Source: Pyrrhoderma lamaoense
Taxonomy: Eukaryota; Basidiomycota; Agaricomycetes; Hymenochaetales; Hymenochaetaceae
Length of the DNA stretch: 64,000 nt
Assembly: GCA_002794735.1 (NCBI GenBank)
Contig: NBAZ01000010.1
Coordinates: forward strand, 1,054,001 to 1,118,000
Direction: 5' to 3'
Positions 48,961 to 61,378 of the stretch are shown one piece after another. Positions within the stretch are counted from its first letter, which is position 1, and each line of letters begins with the position of its first letter. The position numbers and the translations under genes are program-made. Below the pieces are notes generated by a model that saw only the letters and a program-made list of their open reading frames with translations, had not been told where the DNA came from and made no database searches.

Positions 48961-50339
48961 TTCGCTTTTGTGTGATCACGCCAGAGATCAATGCATTTCT
49001 TTTCCTACACTCTCGTCAGCTATCTTTTTTATCATTGTAAGACGTGAATAACCCATACTAGGCTTCCTCCCACCATCACAACTGTATATGATTCATAATT
49101 TTCTTACTTAATCGTCATCATCTCTCCTGTCTCAGTATTTCTACCTTTCTAGTTACTTTCTCCTATTTCTACACACTGTCGAATGTTTTGTCTTTATCAC
49201 GCTCTGAATGGAACACTGGTTTACTCGAAGGTTAACCGTCACGCATCTAGTCTGCGCACACAACAGTTCGTCTCATCAGTCACAGCCTACCTATAATCAG
49301 TTGCGATGCCGAAACGATCTATCTTTCTTTCCATGCTTCATGTTTCTGAAAATGATCATCATAAGCTTGTATGCATCAACTTCTCTGAGATAATCCATTC
49401 TCTTTGGGCCTAAGAGAATTATGAGTACTATGTGTTAACGTATTACCTCTGCATATCCTACCCTTAGTCATGTATATGTACAATGTAATTCAAACCAGAA
49501 TTTCTACTGTTAGTGCATTTTTGCCTTCATTGGATTATTTTACTAATGTCCAGTTTAGCTTATACAAACTGCTAGATAGCACGTAGGCGCTAACGGTGCA
49601 ACGAACTTTCCGTGCGATGCATCATATATAGAATGATGCACAGATCTAAATAGTTTGCATTTGTTTATTGATCGACCGCTGTTACTGTGTAAGAAACGAT
49701 GAACTGGTTGTTCAGAAATACTCATGATCCTGAGAAAAGACCATATGTTTTCATGTTCGCCACGTAGACGACATATGATACTATGGATTCAAACATGAAG
49801 AACTAAGAATTACTCCGCAGAAATATATCTCTTTGCTTCAGCCTCGTGATCTCCATAAGAGTTTCTTGCTGCGCATTCGCGTTATCACAACATGCCAGCT
49901 CATACATTCGCAACGGATAACCGTCACTCAGCGCTTGAACAGGCACTAGTTTTCACAATAATAACAACTCCGAGATGGTAGCATACTTGAGTGCAACTGT
50001 AAGCTTATAACTGAAGAAATTCGTCGTCTCGTTGTGAATGATACTGTTCGAATGGGTTTTAATACCATATTTTCTACAAGGGAATTCTGAATAAAGAATG
50101 TAAAAACTTGTTCAGGTAAGTCGGTATTGACGCTTACCCCCTATTTTGAGACCGCATGGGTCGTTCATTGCTCGTGCTTCGGACAGGTTAATTCGCACCG
50201 AAAGAAGCATAGCGACTCGGTGGCCGAAATGCCCATTATTTACTTATGAGTGACGGAGCACTTTCCATGTAGCATATAAAGCATCCAAGAATAGTGTACT
50301 GCTGTCTATACACCTTCAAGGATTCCTAACCTCTTCACT
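48961..50339. other. Intergenic: RAD6 3' region and GH16 promoter
   Basis: About 1.4 kb without a credible gene. The right end holds the GH16 promoter with a TATAAA box at 50275-50280. I see no tRNA or repeat. Confidence 0.45.
50275..50280 (+). promoter_or_regulatory. TATA box of the GH16 gene
   Basis: TATAAA 60 bp before the ATG at 50340, in a C/T-rich context. The spacing is right for a fungal TATA promoter; inducible secreted enzymes often have one. Confidence 0.55.
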
Positions 50340-51652
50340 ATGTGCAAAAGATTCGGAACGGGGGCCTTTGTTCTAATTGCGTTTTTCTCAATTACTAGTC
50401 TTCTTTCATTAGTATCTGCGACGACATATACTTTGTCTGATAACTTTGTCGGCACCGGCTTTCTCTCAGGTTTTACTCATGAAGCTATTTCAGACCCCAC
50501 ACATGGCCGTGTTACCTATGTAGACCAAGCCACCGCCTTAGCGGATAACTTAACCTATGCATCCGGAGACACTTTCGTCATGCGCACGGACTTCAAAACT
50601 ACTTTATCGGCTTCAGGTTCTGGGAGAAACAGTGTAAGAATAAAAAGTGATAAAACTTATACTACTCATGTTGTAGTGTGAGCACTGTCAATTTGATATC
50701 TAAACAGATATCGATTTAGCTTGTGAAATAAAGTTTTGATATCAGACATATGCCTGAAGGTTGTGCAACTTGGCCTGCTGCTTGGGAGACCCTTGAATCA
50801 GACTGGCCGGATAGTGGTGAAGTAGATGTTGTAGAAGGAGTTAATGATATTGATCCAAACGCAAGCACACTTCATACCAGTGCTGGTTGTACGATGCCTC
50901 AGACTCGCGATATGACTGGGTAAGTCACCACGTGGATTTCACATGTCGGTTGTTAATATCTAATTCATTCATTTTTGTTATATTTGGTTCCTCGTTGCGT
51001 AGGGCGGTTATCTCCTTAGACTGCAATACAGCTGACAATGGAAACCAGGGGTGTTCCGTGGCTAATAATAAAGCAAACAACTACGGACCTGCGTTCAATG
51101 CTGCGGGAGGAGGGTGGTATGTGATGGAACGCACTACAACATTCATCCGGGTGTTCTTCTGGTCGCGAGAGGATTCATCCGTTCCAGATTCCGTAGCGAA
51201 TGGTCCATCCACGATTGACACTGATAATCTCGTCAGTACCTCAGGTTCCGCGTCTGCTTCTATACTAATGCTTCATTATGATTTCTGCATAGGGTACTCC
51301 GGTTGCACTCTTCACGAATGATTCGTGTGACATTGAGTCTCACTTCGGCGAGAATAATATTATAATTAATTTAACACTATGTGGGTATCTTGTGAACTCA
51401 ATATTACTAATTAAAATATAACATCTACTGAGACTAATCTTTAAATTAGGCGGAGATTGGGCAGGTCAAGACTCAATATACAGTGGTGCTGGTTGCCCTG
51501 GTACTTGCGTCGGTAAGCCGAATCAGATTCGCTGCAATTTTAATACTCATGTTTAACAATGTATTACGATTTCATAAGACTTCGTTAACAATAACCCGGC
51601 TTCATTTGTGGACGCTTACTGGGATTTCGCTGCCGTCAGAGTGTATACATAG
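50340..51652 (+). CDS. Secreted GH16 beta-glucanase-type protein
   Basis: Family 16 glycoside hydrolase (beta-1,3(4)-glucan or cell-wall glucan cleavage or transfer), secreted. Exons: 50340-50677, 50734-50919, 51003-51231, 51293-51384, 51450-51512 and 51579-51652. A signal peptide (VLIAFFSITSLLSLVSA) is followed by NFVGTGFLSGFTHEAI. Next comes FDIRHMPEGCATWPAAWE and the catalytic motif SGEVDVVEGVND, which contains the E-x-D-x-x-E nucleophile and acid/base residues. Then come NNYGPAFNAAGGGWYVMERT, IRVFFWSRED and GDWAGQDSIYSGAGCPGTC, with the C-terminus AYWDFAAVRVYT. All introns keep frame. The catalytic residues are present, so an active enzyme is likely. The exact substrate cannot be told. 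Confidence 0.92.
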
Positions 51653-52097
51653 GTTCTCTTCAGCATATGGAGCTGGAGACAAGCGGATGGACCAGAATAC
51701 CATCTATCTGTAATTGTATTATGTATCTCCCTGTACGCACTACAACTAGCTGTATAATGCAATTTTGTATTTGTGTTGCCTTGAATGTGTATTCTGCACA
51801 TGATTTGATACAATACATATAATAAGTCAAGTTTATATATACCAGAAATAAGCATTCATAGCAGTTTTTCTTTCTGTATTCTGTATTAAAGTATAAGTGC
51901 TTTAATTGCAATAAAATCGATGTAACATGATTATTATAAGTTGTAAACATTGGGTGGCTGTTAGGTATTAGCATTATGTCAGCTTTTCCACGCTTACTTT
52001 GTTTATGGACAGAAAAAAAAGTTTGTGTAATGACCGGACGGAACACACAACACATCGTTGAGATCCTTCTCCGCCGCGAACTCAACGTTACTTCAAA
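51653..52097. other. Intergenic: GH16 3' region and NOP58 promoter
   Basis: A/T-rich, with an A-rich run near 52011. No gene or RNA element is seen. Confidence 0.4.
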
Positions 52098-54158
52098 ATG
52101 CTCGTCTTATACGAAACGGCTCTCGGATACTGTCTGTTCAAGCTAACAGATTCTGCAAAACTTCAAAGCGATGATTTGTGGAAGGACTTTGAATCTCCAG
52201 AAAAAGCTAGTGGGCTGTGAGTGCATGACTTCCCACAAATCTCCTGGCCTTGTTTTCATGTTATATTATAGATTAAAGCTCAAGGCTATACACCGCTTTG
52301 AATCTGCTGTAGCTGCTGTTGACGAAATATCGGCTCTGCAAGAGGGGAAACTCGGAAAGAGCCTGAAAAAGTTTTTGTCGGACGAAATTGTCGGGAAAGG
52401 GAAAACTAAAGAATCGTTAGCTGTCATTGACTCGAAGCTTGGTGTGTGATACTGCTTATATGCGCTGCTCCGTCTTGCACTGAACCTATTATAAGGTGCT
52501 TCAATATCTAAAAAACTTGGAATCAAGGTCCAAGCAGATTCATCGACGCTCGAGTTGTACCGAGGTATTCGAAGCCAATTGGCAGCATTATTAGACGGGC
52601 TGGACCCAAGGGATCTGGCACAGATGAGCTTAGGTCTCAGTCATTCACTATCTCGGTAAGCTCGTCATGTCAGAGAATTAAATAATGTCATCGATTAAGC
52701 GGCTCGCTAGTTTCAAACTCAAATTTTCGCCAGACAAAGTTGATACTATGGTTGTTCAGTCTATTGCTCTTTTAGATGACTTAGACAAGGAAATAAATAT
52801 CTACTCAATGCGTGTCAAGGTTAGCTTCCTCACTCGATAATCATATTAACCGTCTTATACTAGAACTTATTACAGGAATGGTATGGATGGCATTTCCCAG
52901 AGATGGCCAAAATCCTAACAGATAGTGTTGCATATGCGAAAGTTGTTCGTGCGATTGGTATGCCACCTTCCTCTAATTTCTAATGGCAACCTTTAAATAA
53001 ACATTACCAGGTTTCCGAACAAATGCTGCCAGCACGTCATTAGCACACATCTTACCAGAAGAGCTCGAACAAACTATCAAAGTAGCAGCAGAGATTTCAA
53101 TGGGCACAGAAATTTCTGAGTCAGATATGGCAAATATCAATGGTGCTTGTGATCAAGTAATTGCTATATCAGCATACCGAACACAGCTCGCGGAATATCT
53201 TAGGAATCGTATGAGTGCGATTGCTCCCAATTTAACTGCTCTTGTCGGTGAACTTGTTGGCGCACGCTTGATTAGCCACGCAGGTAGTTTGCTCAACCTC
53301 GCAAAACATCCTGCCAGCACGGTGCAGATTCTTGGTGCAGAAAAGGCTCTCTTCCGTGCCCTTAAGACAAAGCACGACACACCTAAGTATGGTCTCATTT
53401 ACCATGCTTCACTAGTTGGACAAGCACCTCCGAAATTGAAGGGAAAGGTATAGTCCAAGTCTGTCTTTATGTTATGTCTATTAATCACCAATGCGACTGT
53501 TTTTAGATGGCACGTATGGTCGCAACAAAAGCTGCTCTATCAATTCGTGTAGACGCTTTAACAGATACAGATGGCAAATCAGAGTCATTTGCACCAACAA
53601 TTGGCCTGGAGAACCGTGCTAAGCTCGAATCAAGATTACGAGCCCTTGAACACCAGAGCGACGTTAATGGCGCGAAGAGCTTTGCTACTCCTGGTAAAAA
53701 GCAAGGCAAATACGAAGCGGCTGGAGAAACGCGTACATATAACACGAGTGCTGATGCCGTGGGGCTTGTTTCAACGCAAAGAGAACCGGTGGAAGCTGCT
53801 GTAAAGGCCGTTCAAGATGTAAAAGAGGAAAAGAAAAAGGCTAAGGAAGAGCGCCGAGCAAAGAAAAAATCCGACAAGGCGAAGAAGGAGGCAGAGGCAG
53901 AGGCAGATGATGCTATGGATGTTGACGAAGAGAGCGATAGTGATAAAAAGAGAAAGGTATGAAATTCTTTACTATCCGGGAATGTTTTACTATATATACT
54001 GAAAACCACTTCAGGCGGATAAGGAGAAGGCTGGTGAGACTGAAGAAGAGCGTAAGGCTCGCAAAAAGGCAAAGAAGGAGGCCAAAAAAGCAGCGAAGGA
54101 GAGCGGGGAATCATCAAAAGAAAAGAAAAAGAGAAGGAAGTCTGAAGTCGAAGACTAG
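52098..54158 (+). CDS. NOP58: Nop58, core protein of box C/D snoRNPs
   Basis: Core C/D snoRNP protein that, with Nop56, Snu13 and fibrillarin, guides rRNA 2'-O-methylation. Exons: 52098-52216, 52272-52441, 52496-52655, 52711-52819, 52875-52957, 53011-53447, 53507-53956 and 54015-54158. It starts [16 protein letters not shown]. The Nop domain is clear: [52 protein letters not shown] and [15 protein letters not shown], then [19 protein letters not shown]. The tail is a Lys/Glu KKE/D region usual in Nop58 ([17 protein letters not shown]). The frame is intact. I inspected several introns for box C/D motifs and saw no convincing snoRNA. Confidence 0.96.
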
Positions 54159-54373
54159 CCTTTTCATCTCTTGTGTTTTTTAGTGTATTTTACGGTCTCA
54201 CTATATTTAGTCTTGTAATATTTCTTTTCTGTTTTTCTAGTCCTCAATTCATCCTCTATTTTTCTTCATAGTACATACAACTTGTGGCTGGGTCTCAGTA
54301 ACCGAGAATCATACGACATCTAAGAATAACAGTAGCTGGGAAGATAAGGGTATATACCTTTTCTTTTGCCACC

Positions 54374-55851
54374 ATGAACGATAAAAGTGCATACCCAATA
54401 GTTATCGTAACAGGAGCAAACGCGTAAGTAATTTGAATATGCACACATACACACGTAGATGCTGGTCTGAGATATCATTTGTAAAAGAGGCGTTGGTTAC
54501 GCCATTTGTCAACGCCTCTTGCTCCAGCTTATACACCGCGTACCCCCGGATGCACTTCCACAGAAACATGTATCGCAAACTCTTTCTGTTGACAAGAACA
54601 CAGACATAAAAATCGAGGACTTCACGGGCTACGAAGGCCTTACACTTATTCTTGCTTGTCGTAGTGTGGAAAAGGCCGAGCAGGCTCGAAAAGAATTGCT
54701 GTCTTTACTTGACACAGAAGTTATACGATTACAAGTACGAAGAGATGCTGATGCTGAACATGCAAGAAGATTCAAGGAGAATCTTCAGATAAGAGTACAA
54801 CGACTGGACTTGGCGTCCGTTGATAGCGTATTCAAGTTTTCACAAGCCATTCAATCTAAGTATGTTCTTCTGTGAGGCTAATAATAATTATAGCAAATTT
54901 CTGATCATATATAATATAGTTATCCATATGTCTCACATCTTGTTTGCAATGCTGGCGTTGCAAGTTTCTCAGGCTACAACTGGTCCTTGGCCATAAAGCA
55001 GCTAATTACAGATTTTGTTGATGCTGTCACTGCACCAATGTATAAAATACAACGAATTGGGGAATTGAGTGAAGATGGGCTGGGTTGGGTTTGGCAATGT
55101 AATGTCTTCGGACATTATATACTAGTAAGCCATCACTCACAATTACTCAGCTCATTCTCATTGTCATCAGTTTCGTTTACTAGCTCCATTATTGGAGAGA
55201 TATAAAAATATGACCTCGGCCCCGGCTCGAGTTCTCTGGATGTCATCAATAGAATCCAAGCCAGATTCTTACGATCAAGATGATTACCAGCTTATCAAAA
55301 CCGACAGACCCTATGAAGCCTCAAAACACCAGATGGATCTTCTTGTAGGATATTTTGAACATCAACAGTTTATCGAGCGCCAGAAAGGTTTGGAACCTCC
55401 CATACGCCATTTTCTATGTCATCCCGGGGTCGTTCGTTCGAATATCGCACTTAAATCCCTGAATAGCACTATTTTAGATCTGTGCATGAGACTTGCTTTT
55501 CTCATTGTATGTGACCCCAGTCATATATGACTACAATGCATAAAAATTGATTTGATCGTACAGGCACATTATTTGGGTTCTGTTCACCATGTGATAGATC
55601 CCTACAAATCAGCTATCTCTGCCGTTCATCTAATGCTTGTCGCGCTCCCGTTCGTAACTGTTGTCTCCAAAACTGAGAAGGACTTGATACCTTACAAATT
55701 TGGATCATGTGCAGACCTTTGGTTCAACGAAATGGTTATGGCTGAGAGAGTCCCTGAATACGAAAATCGTCAGATTCATGCCTCAAAACTCGCAGAACAG
55801 TGTGATTCTTTGTATCAAAAGTATAGAAAAGAAGTAGAATATCGTTTCTAA
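54374..55851 (+). CDS. ERG27: 3-keto-steroid reductase (Erg27), ergosterol pathway
   Basis: SDR-family NADPH-dependent reductase acting in C-4 demethylation of sterols on the ER or lipid droplets. Exons: 54374-54423, 54488-54859, 54920-55124, 55171-55506 and 55564-55851. The nucleotide-binding motif is split by the first intron: VIVTGANA|GVGYAICQRLL. Further features are LTLILACRSVEKAEQARKE, SHLVCNAGVASFSGYNW (NAG motif) and NVFGHYILFRLLAPLLERY. ARVLWMSSIESKP includes the catalytic Ser, and YEASKHQMDLL is the YxxxK motif. The C-terminus (HYLGSVHHVIDPYKSAIS) resembles the Erg27-specific extension. The frame is complete. Confidence 0.9.
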
Positions 55852-55960
55852 CGTAACTTATCGATTGGAGATTTTCTTCGGATTATACATGTAGTTTGTG
55901 TTTTCACTGGATAATATAACTAGTCTTGGCTAATTGACATCTGCATCTACTTTGACTAAA

Positions 55961-57619
55961 TCAACTCTTTTCCGTCTGTGACTTGAGATAAGCATCATAT
56001 TTTAGAACGGCTCCGAGAAGGACATTTGCCCCGACAGATCTATACTTTCTTAGTTTCAGATTAACTATACTCAAGCCGAGGTGACTTACATGTCTTCCGG
56101 GGATGAATACTCCGCTGGGTTATGCGAAATTCCGCCTTTGCACCTAATAAAAATCATTGACGTAGGGATTCGTGTTGCGGTATACACGCTGGAGATCGCT
56201 TAGCAACGTGTATCTAAAAACAGAAAGGCATAGCGTACGAATCATGTCCAGCACCACTTTGAAGTTCCCTGAATGTATATCCGTTCTCTTTGGCAGAATC
56301 TCGGACGAAGTTCACCATAATTTCATTAAAAACTGTCTGCGGTGCATTCCAGAAACGATCCCAAACTTCAATCTTTACATTCGACTCTTCGGCGACTTTT
56401 GAACAAGCTTCTTTGAGTTTTGACTCTAGTTCTGCCAGAAGTGTATTACTGCTAGCACGAGCGTCGATGTTGAACTGTACCCTTGAAGCTAGCGTATTTA
56501 CAGACTGGGGGAAGAATTAATGACGGCTACTGATGCAAGTGCACCGGGAAGGGAAAGTGCAACTTCGTTTATCTTTATTATCATCTTGGCCGCTGTGAGA
56601 AGTGTATCTGCACGCTTATCCATCGGAGTAGTCCCGCAGTGTTGCTCACGGCCGCGGATCTCGACATTGAACCAGCTAATTGCTAGAGAGATGATGTAAT
56701 TAATTCGATACATCTACTGGGTGTACCGTGCATCGCGTGCATATGTACCTACCCTGTACTCCAGTAACAACTCCAATGGGTTTGTCCTCTGCTTCAAGAA
56801 TCGGCCCCTGTTCAATATGGACTTCATAGTGTGCAGATAATTTATTTGCTTCATAAGAAGCAGACATATCGCCCTTGAATCCGATTCTTTGCAGTTCATC
56901 TCCAAAACTCAAGCCTTTCAGGTCCGTTCGAGAGTATCTATTTATGTATTCAGTAATTGGAATACATCAGGAGAACCTCTATATTTACGCATAATCCGGT
57001 GAAAATTTCCCAGCCCAAACCCCCGAACAGAGCATGGCCGGGGGAAAACGAGCCCCTTCTTCGTTTGTCCAATCAATAACGGCAATTGGTGCATATGTTT
57101 CAACCTTGTTCTCATATAAAGTCTTCAGAACTTCGAGGGCGGACAATACTCCAACGATTCCATCGTACTTCCCCCGGCGGGTTGTGTATCCAAGTGACTT
57201 CCCATACCAATTGGTGGTATTTCATTATTCCTTCCTGGACGAGTAGCAAAGATGTTTCCTACTTGATCAACCTATCGATATATCAGGAGTCCAGATTTGA
57301 GAGTCGACGTGACAATGCAGGATACATTAACTTTACAACCATAATTCTCTACTTGTTCGATAAACCATTCACGGACTTTTTTATCATCGTCATTCAGAGT
57401 CAGCCGATCTGTGAAGTTCATTATTAATGTGAAATATTGATAATTAACTATCTCAATTTACTCATCCCTCCGTCCAGTGTTCTTTCATTTTATTATATGC
57501 ACTCTGTGAGCTCGGATCTCAGTGGAAGTAAAGAGAGAGAAAATAACTTACGATCCCCATTGGCATGACTCCTGAAGATCAGAATTGATGCGCAAAGAGT
57601 TAATCTTGATGCTTGCCAT
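55961..57619 (-). CDS. M20-type N-carbamoyl-L-amino-acid / allantoate amidohydrolase, frame interrupted
   Basis: Zinc peptidase-like amidohydrolase (HyuC/AtzE/allantoate deiminase clan). Tentative exons: 57619-57552, an unresolved short exon, 57408-57326, 57271-56989, 56937-56753, 56682-56239, 56188-56100 and 56039-55961. Motifs: PPIGMGSHLDTQPAGG (metal His/Asp), APIAVIDWTNEEGARFPPA (EE metal/catalytic), SAHYEVHIEQGPILEAE, VEIRGREQHCGTTPMDKR, SRVQFNIDARASSN, LQSGAGHDS|VYTATRIPTSM and GISHNPAEYSSPED. Two bases seem missing: in the C5 run 57171-57175 and in the G5 run 56507-56511. The N-terminus (MASIKINSLRINSDLQESCQ) does not splice cleanly to the next exon; a small exon near 57460-57510 (WTEG...MSKL) may be involved, with another lost base. 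Confidence 0.82.
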
Positions 57620-58345
57620 AGGTAATAGCTACTAATCAAAGAACGAAGATACTTAAAAAGACCGGTTCCATGGGGCGGGCTTAGGAGTTTCTCTTTTTAT
57701 ATGGGCTCAGTCATCAGGTATTATCTTTAGATAAGAATTATAGTGTTCCCGGTTGATCGGATGCCATAGCATTATGCTTTTATTCCTAGGTGTTTGCTTG
57801 AGATTAGATTGTAATATGGTTTATTTCGAAACTACCACGCCTATATCAACTTACTGAACTACACTCTTAGACACTCACTGGTGCTGTTTCTTCATGGCAA
57901 TTCCCTCTTTATCATATTGTAGGCCACCAAAGCTTTATTCCATACAAGATAATAGTGTCACATGCTTCACGAGCAGGCTAATATACTTTATCTTGATATC
58001 TACGAATGTTTGCGGCTTGTGGCTCGCCGGCTGGTGGTGATTTCTACTTTAGACTTGTTAATATCATAGTTTCCCTCCCTACAAAGTGTTTACGGGATGT
58101 CGCCAACAAATAGTACAGTGAATCTTGATCTTCATTACATGATATGGGACCAAAGATAAGATAAACGAAAGACCTGGGGAAAATTAGCAATTGACCGGCT
58201 TTAGACAGGGATACAGATGGTCCGTTACAGGGAAGAGTTCAGTCTAAAAAATATGAAGCGACACGTGAAATTGTACTAAGAATTGGTGAATCATAGCCAG
58301 TATCTGAGAACCGTATACATAATAAACATAATAACTTGATATAAA
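57620..58345. other. Intergenic: amidohydrolase promoter and NOP9 3' region
   Basis: 0.7 kb, A/T-rich. No repeat or RNA gene is recognised. Confidence 0.4.
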
Positions 58346-61133
58346 TTATCTTTTCCTCTTTTTGTCGACCTTGGTCTCTTTTGGTGCATTACGAATGGCG
58401 CCTAAAACGCTATCCAAGTCTCCATCTCCAGGGCATTTCGATTCTTTGGAATTTTCCGTGTGGTCATAGCCGTTTGCACTGGACGTAACTAATTTTCCTT
58501 TTTTATGTCGCTTTCCCAAAGCCGATGAAAACAACTTATCAATTTCATCCTCTGTCCTTTCTTCTCGTTTCCTCTTAGGCTTTTCGATTTCCCTGTCGCT
58601 GTCCTTTTGCAAAGATCCTGTTTTCCCACTTTGCAGTGCATATGAAGGCAACGTAGCATTTGCTTCCTGCTTGACGGAGGACTGCTGTAACTTCCACTTT
58701 TCTGGATCTCGCTTGAGAAGGTACAGATTTAGTCCACGAATGAAGAATTTTCCATAACGTGAGCCATATAAACTGGATTCATGTGGTAACAAAGCGCGGG
58801 CAACTTTTTCTTTAAGATAAGGGTCTGCAGCATTCCATAGTCGTTCGCCAACTCTACTACCAACGCGGTTGTCAACAAGAGCTGGGAAATGACTTTGGAA
58901 CGCTAGGATCAGTTTCCGCCTATAACGAGATGGAACATTAGGTGATGTTAACAACGCGTCGATGATATGAGAACTGATGGGGTGGTGTGACAGCCTCAAA
59001 AGGCGTACTGGGGGTAAAGAGATGATGCCTTCGACGAATTTTTGATTGTGAGGTTCATGGAGCTTTAGCAAAGACTGTATAATAGTAGATCCCTGTATCG
59101 TAGGCTCTATATCTACCCCAGCACTATTACTTTCATCGTATTCGTTGGACTCGTTTTTCTTGTGCTCGATTACTTGCTTGTATTCTTTATAGGGCTTCAA
59201 AGTCAAGATGCACTCCATCAAGAACCCCTGTGCTTCTTCGTCCTTCATATCAAAGGTATCGAAAATCACCTTTCGTAAAAAACATATTATTCGAATGTGT
59301 TCTTCAAACAGAAATTTGACCGTTCTTACCTTGCAAATATCTCCTTCTCCTACTTCAATTTGTACAGAACGATCAATTAGAGACTTCAAAACCCCTGTTT
59401 GCGCGTTCTCTAAAGGCAAAAGTCGTCAACAAATTGTCCAACAAAGAAGAGAATAAGACAAAACTGACTGATTACTTTCGTCCAGGATCCATTCAGTTCA
59501 TCCAATGCTTCAGTAAACTGTTTCTCGTTAAGCCGCTCGAGGGCTCGGGCGACAACATAATTCGCAACGGGATGTACAGCGAGTCTGTTGAGTTTACCTA
59601 AAGATATGTATTTGAGATAGTAGAAATGACAACGACCTTCTACAATCCTGTTTACCTCTAAAGTATAACCCCCACATCATCTCAAATGCCGTCTGAGGTG
59701 CTAGAATGACCATTTTTTCAAGCACATGAGATGCAGCAGGGTCTCGTAAGAGTGTTGTGACGTAGTCAGAAGCCTCAGGTTTTTCTGGGGTATTTGAAAC
59801 TAGATTATGGTTAGCAAGCCTATGTCCAACATGTGTCACAGAAAGTTCAACATACGAGAGGCGGATACTAGTCCGGCCAGTAGGCTATCCATGATAGAAC
59901 CGGACTCATTTGAAAGATTATGACGATACTCCATTTCTATTAGAATCTAGGCTTTCTTGTAAGAAGGGTAATTCATTATGTTTATTATGATACTCACAAC
60001 TAGCAACGGGCATGCACATTCGTTAACAGCAAGGGCCCGAACTTCGTTCTCACTCAGCTGGTCTCTGATGGCCTTAACAAACTCCTTTGCCATTTCCCTG
60101 AGTTCCGGTGGATAGTTAGGAACACTCTTACTCTTCCCCTTTTCGTCTGCTTCATCTGATTTGTCCAGAAATACGGATCTCATGGGTCCCCTTTTTTCAC
60201 GGTATTTCGCACTTTTTTTAGATCGTAGGACATTGGATGCCTCGACAGAAGAGGAGAGTTCTGGGCAAAGGAGGAGGAATAAAGCTCTGAGAACATGAGA
60301 GGCAAAACGATCCATGAGCAAGCTAGTTATCATTGGAAGAAGTTCCTCGCTAAGGCTAACAATAAGTTGAGATAGAGATGGAAGCTTTCCAGCCTGCCCT
60401 TCACGTTCTGAGTCTGGGGTAGGAGGGACTATGCCATTTATCTACTGAAGATTAGAAGATTATTACTAAGTTTACTGACTGACTGACTTCACGAATAATT
60501 GTCCCTTTTGAAACAGACAGGATTGTTTGCAGAACATGTGAGCCAAAGCGATGACGAGAAAGTTGTTCATAACTTGTGGAAATCAATTAATAGGACATAG
60601 GATAGTTATAGCAAAAGGCAACTCACGAGCCGGCAATGCGATCTACAAAAACTCGTTTCACAAAATCATCCATTGAATATGCCATTCGCTCCAAGGTATT
60701 AGAGCAGTCCGGGTCCGTTGCAAGCTGCTTTTCTTTTCCCGAAGCCTCCGAAAGAGCAGCAACCATAAAAATCCGCCTCTCTTAATTTTGATATTCAGTG
60801 ATGAACGCAATCAACAGCGAATATGCATTACAAACCTTCATTATGGTCCACTTCGTTATCAGCCTCTAGCTCGTCTTTGATCATATTATCTTGCCATTCA
60901 CGAAGTTTATCATCTACCGTACGGAAATAAGCCTTCAGGTCTGGTTCAACAAAACCAAATGGAGCATCTGAATCAAGTTTGTCCGCATCAATAGTCTTTT
61001 TGTCAACAATCCAGGATGGACCAGCGCCTTGGCTTTGAGCCTCTATATAACTATCTTGTTGTTCATTATCATAGCCTTCCTCTGCTTTTGGTCTTTTATG
61101 CTTTCTGCCTCGTTTTCTGTTTTCTCTTGGCAT
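58346..61133 (-). CDS. NOP9: Nop9, Pumilio-repeat pre-rRNA processing factor
   Basis: Nucleolar PUM-repeat protein that binds ITS1 and the 18S 3' region to control small-subunit maturation. Exons: 61133-60836, 60780-60627, 60572-60488, 60441-59998, 59946-59856, 59819-59656, 59597-59476, 59405-59330 and 59270-58346. Motifs: [58 protein letters not shown] (a PUM repeat), [51 protein letters not shown], and [19 protein letters not shown]. The tail is Lys/Arg-rich. The exon 5-6 junction gives a stop unless one G is supplied at 59819-59820 (CATAG|GGCTTGC). The start is the ATG at 61133; an upstream TTG is out. Confidence 0.93.
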
Positions 61134-61378
61134 GGTGTGCAACGGTACACTGGTATAAAATAGTTAAAGTCGAGGCTGAATTCAGGAGATTTTAGCTACA
61201 GATCATCTATCCGAATTGGGAAATGATGATCACTTATATTCTCGCTGAGCCTCTCGCATATATCGTAGATCTAGAGCCATCCATCATGTAACGTAACTAT
61301 AGTTTCATCGACTACAATAAATGTCTGTCTCTCTTTATATTCCTGGATCGCTTGAAACCAAAGCACACTCGAACCAGT

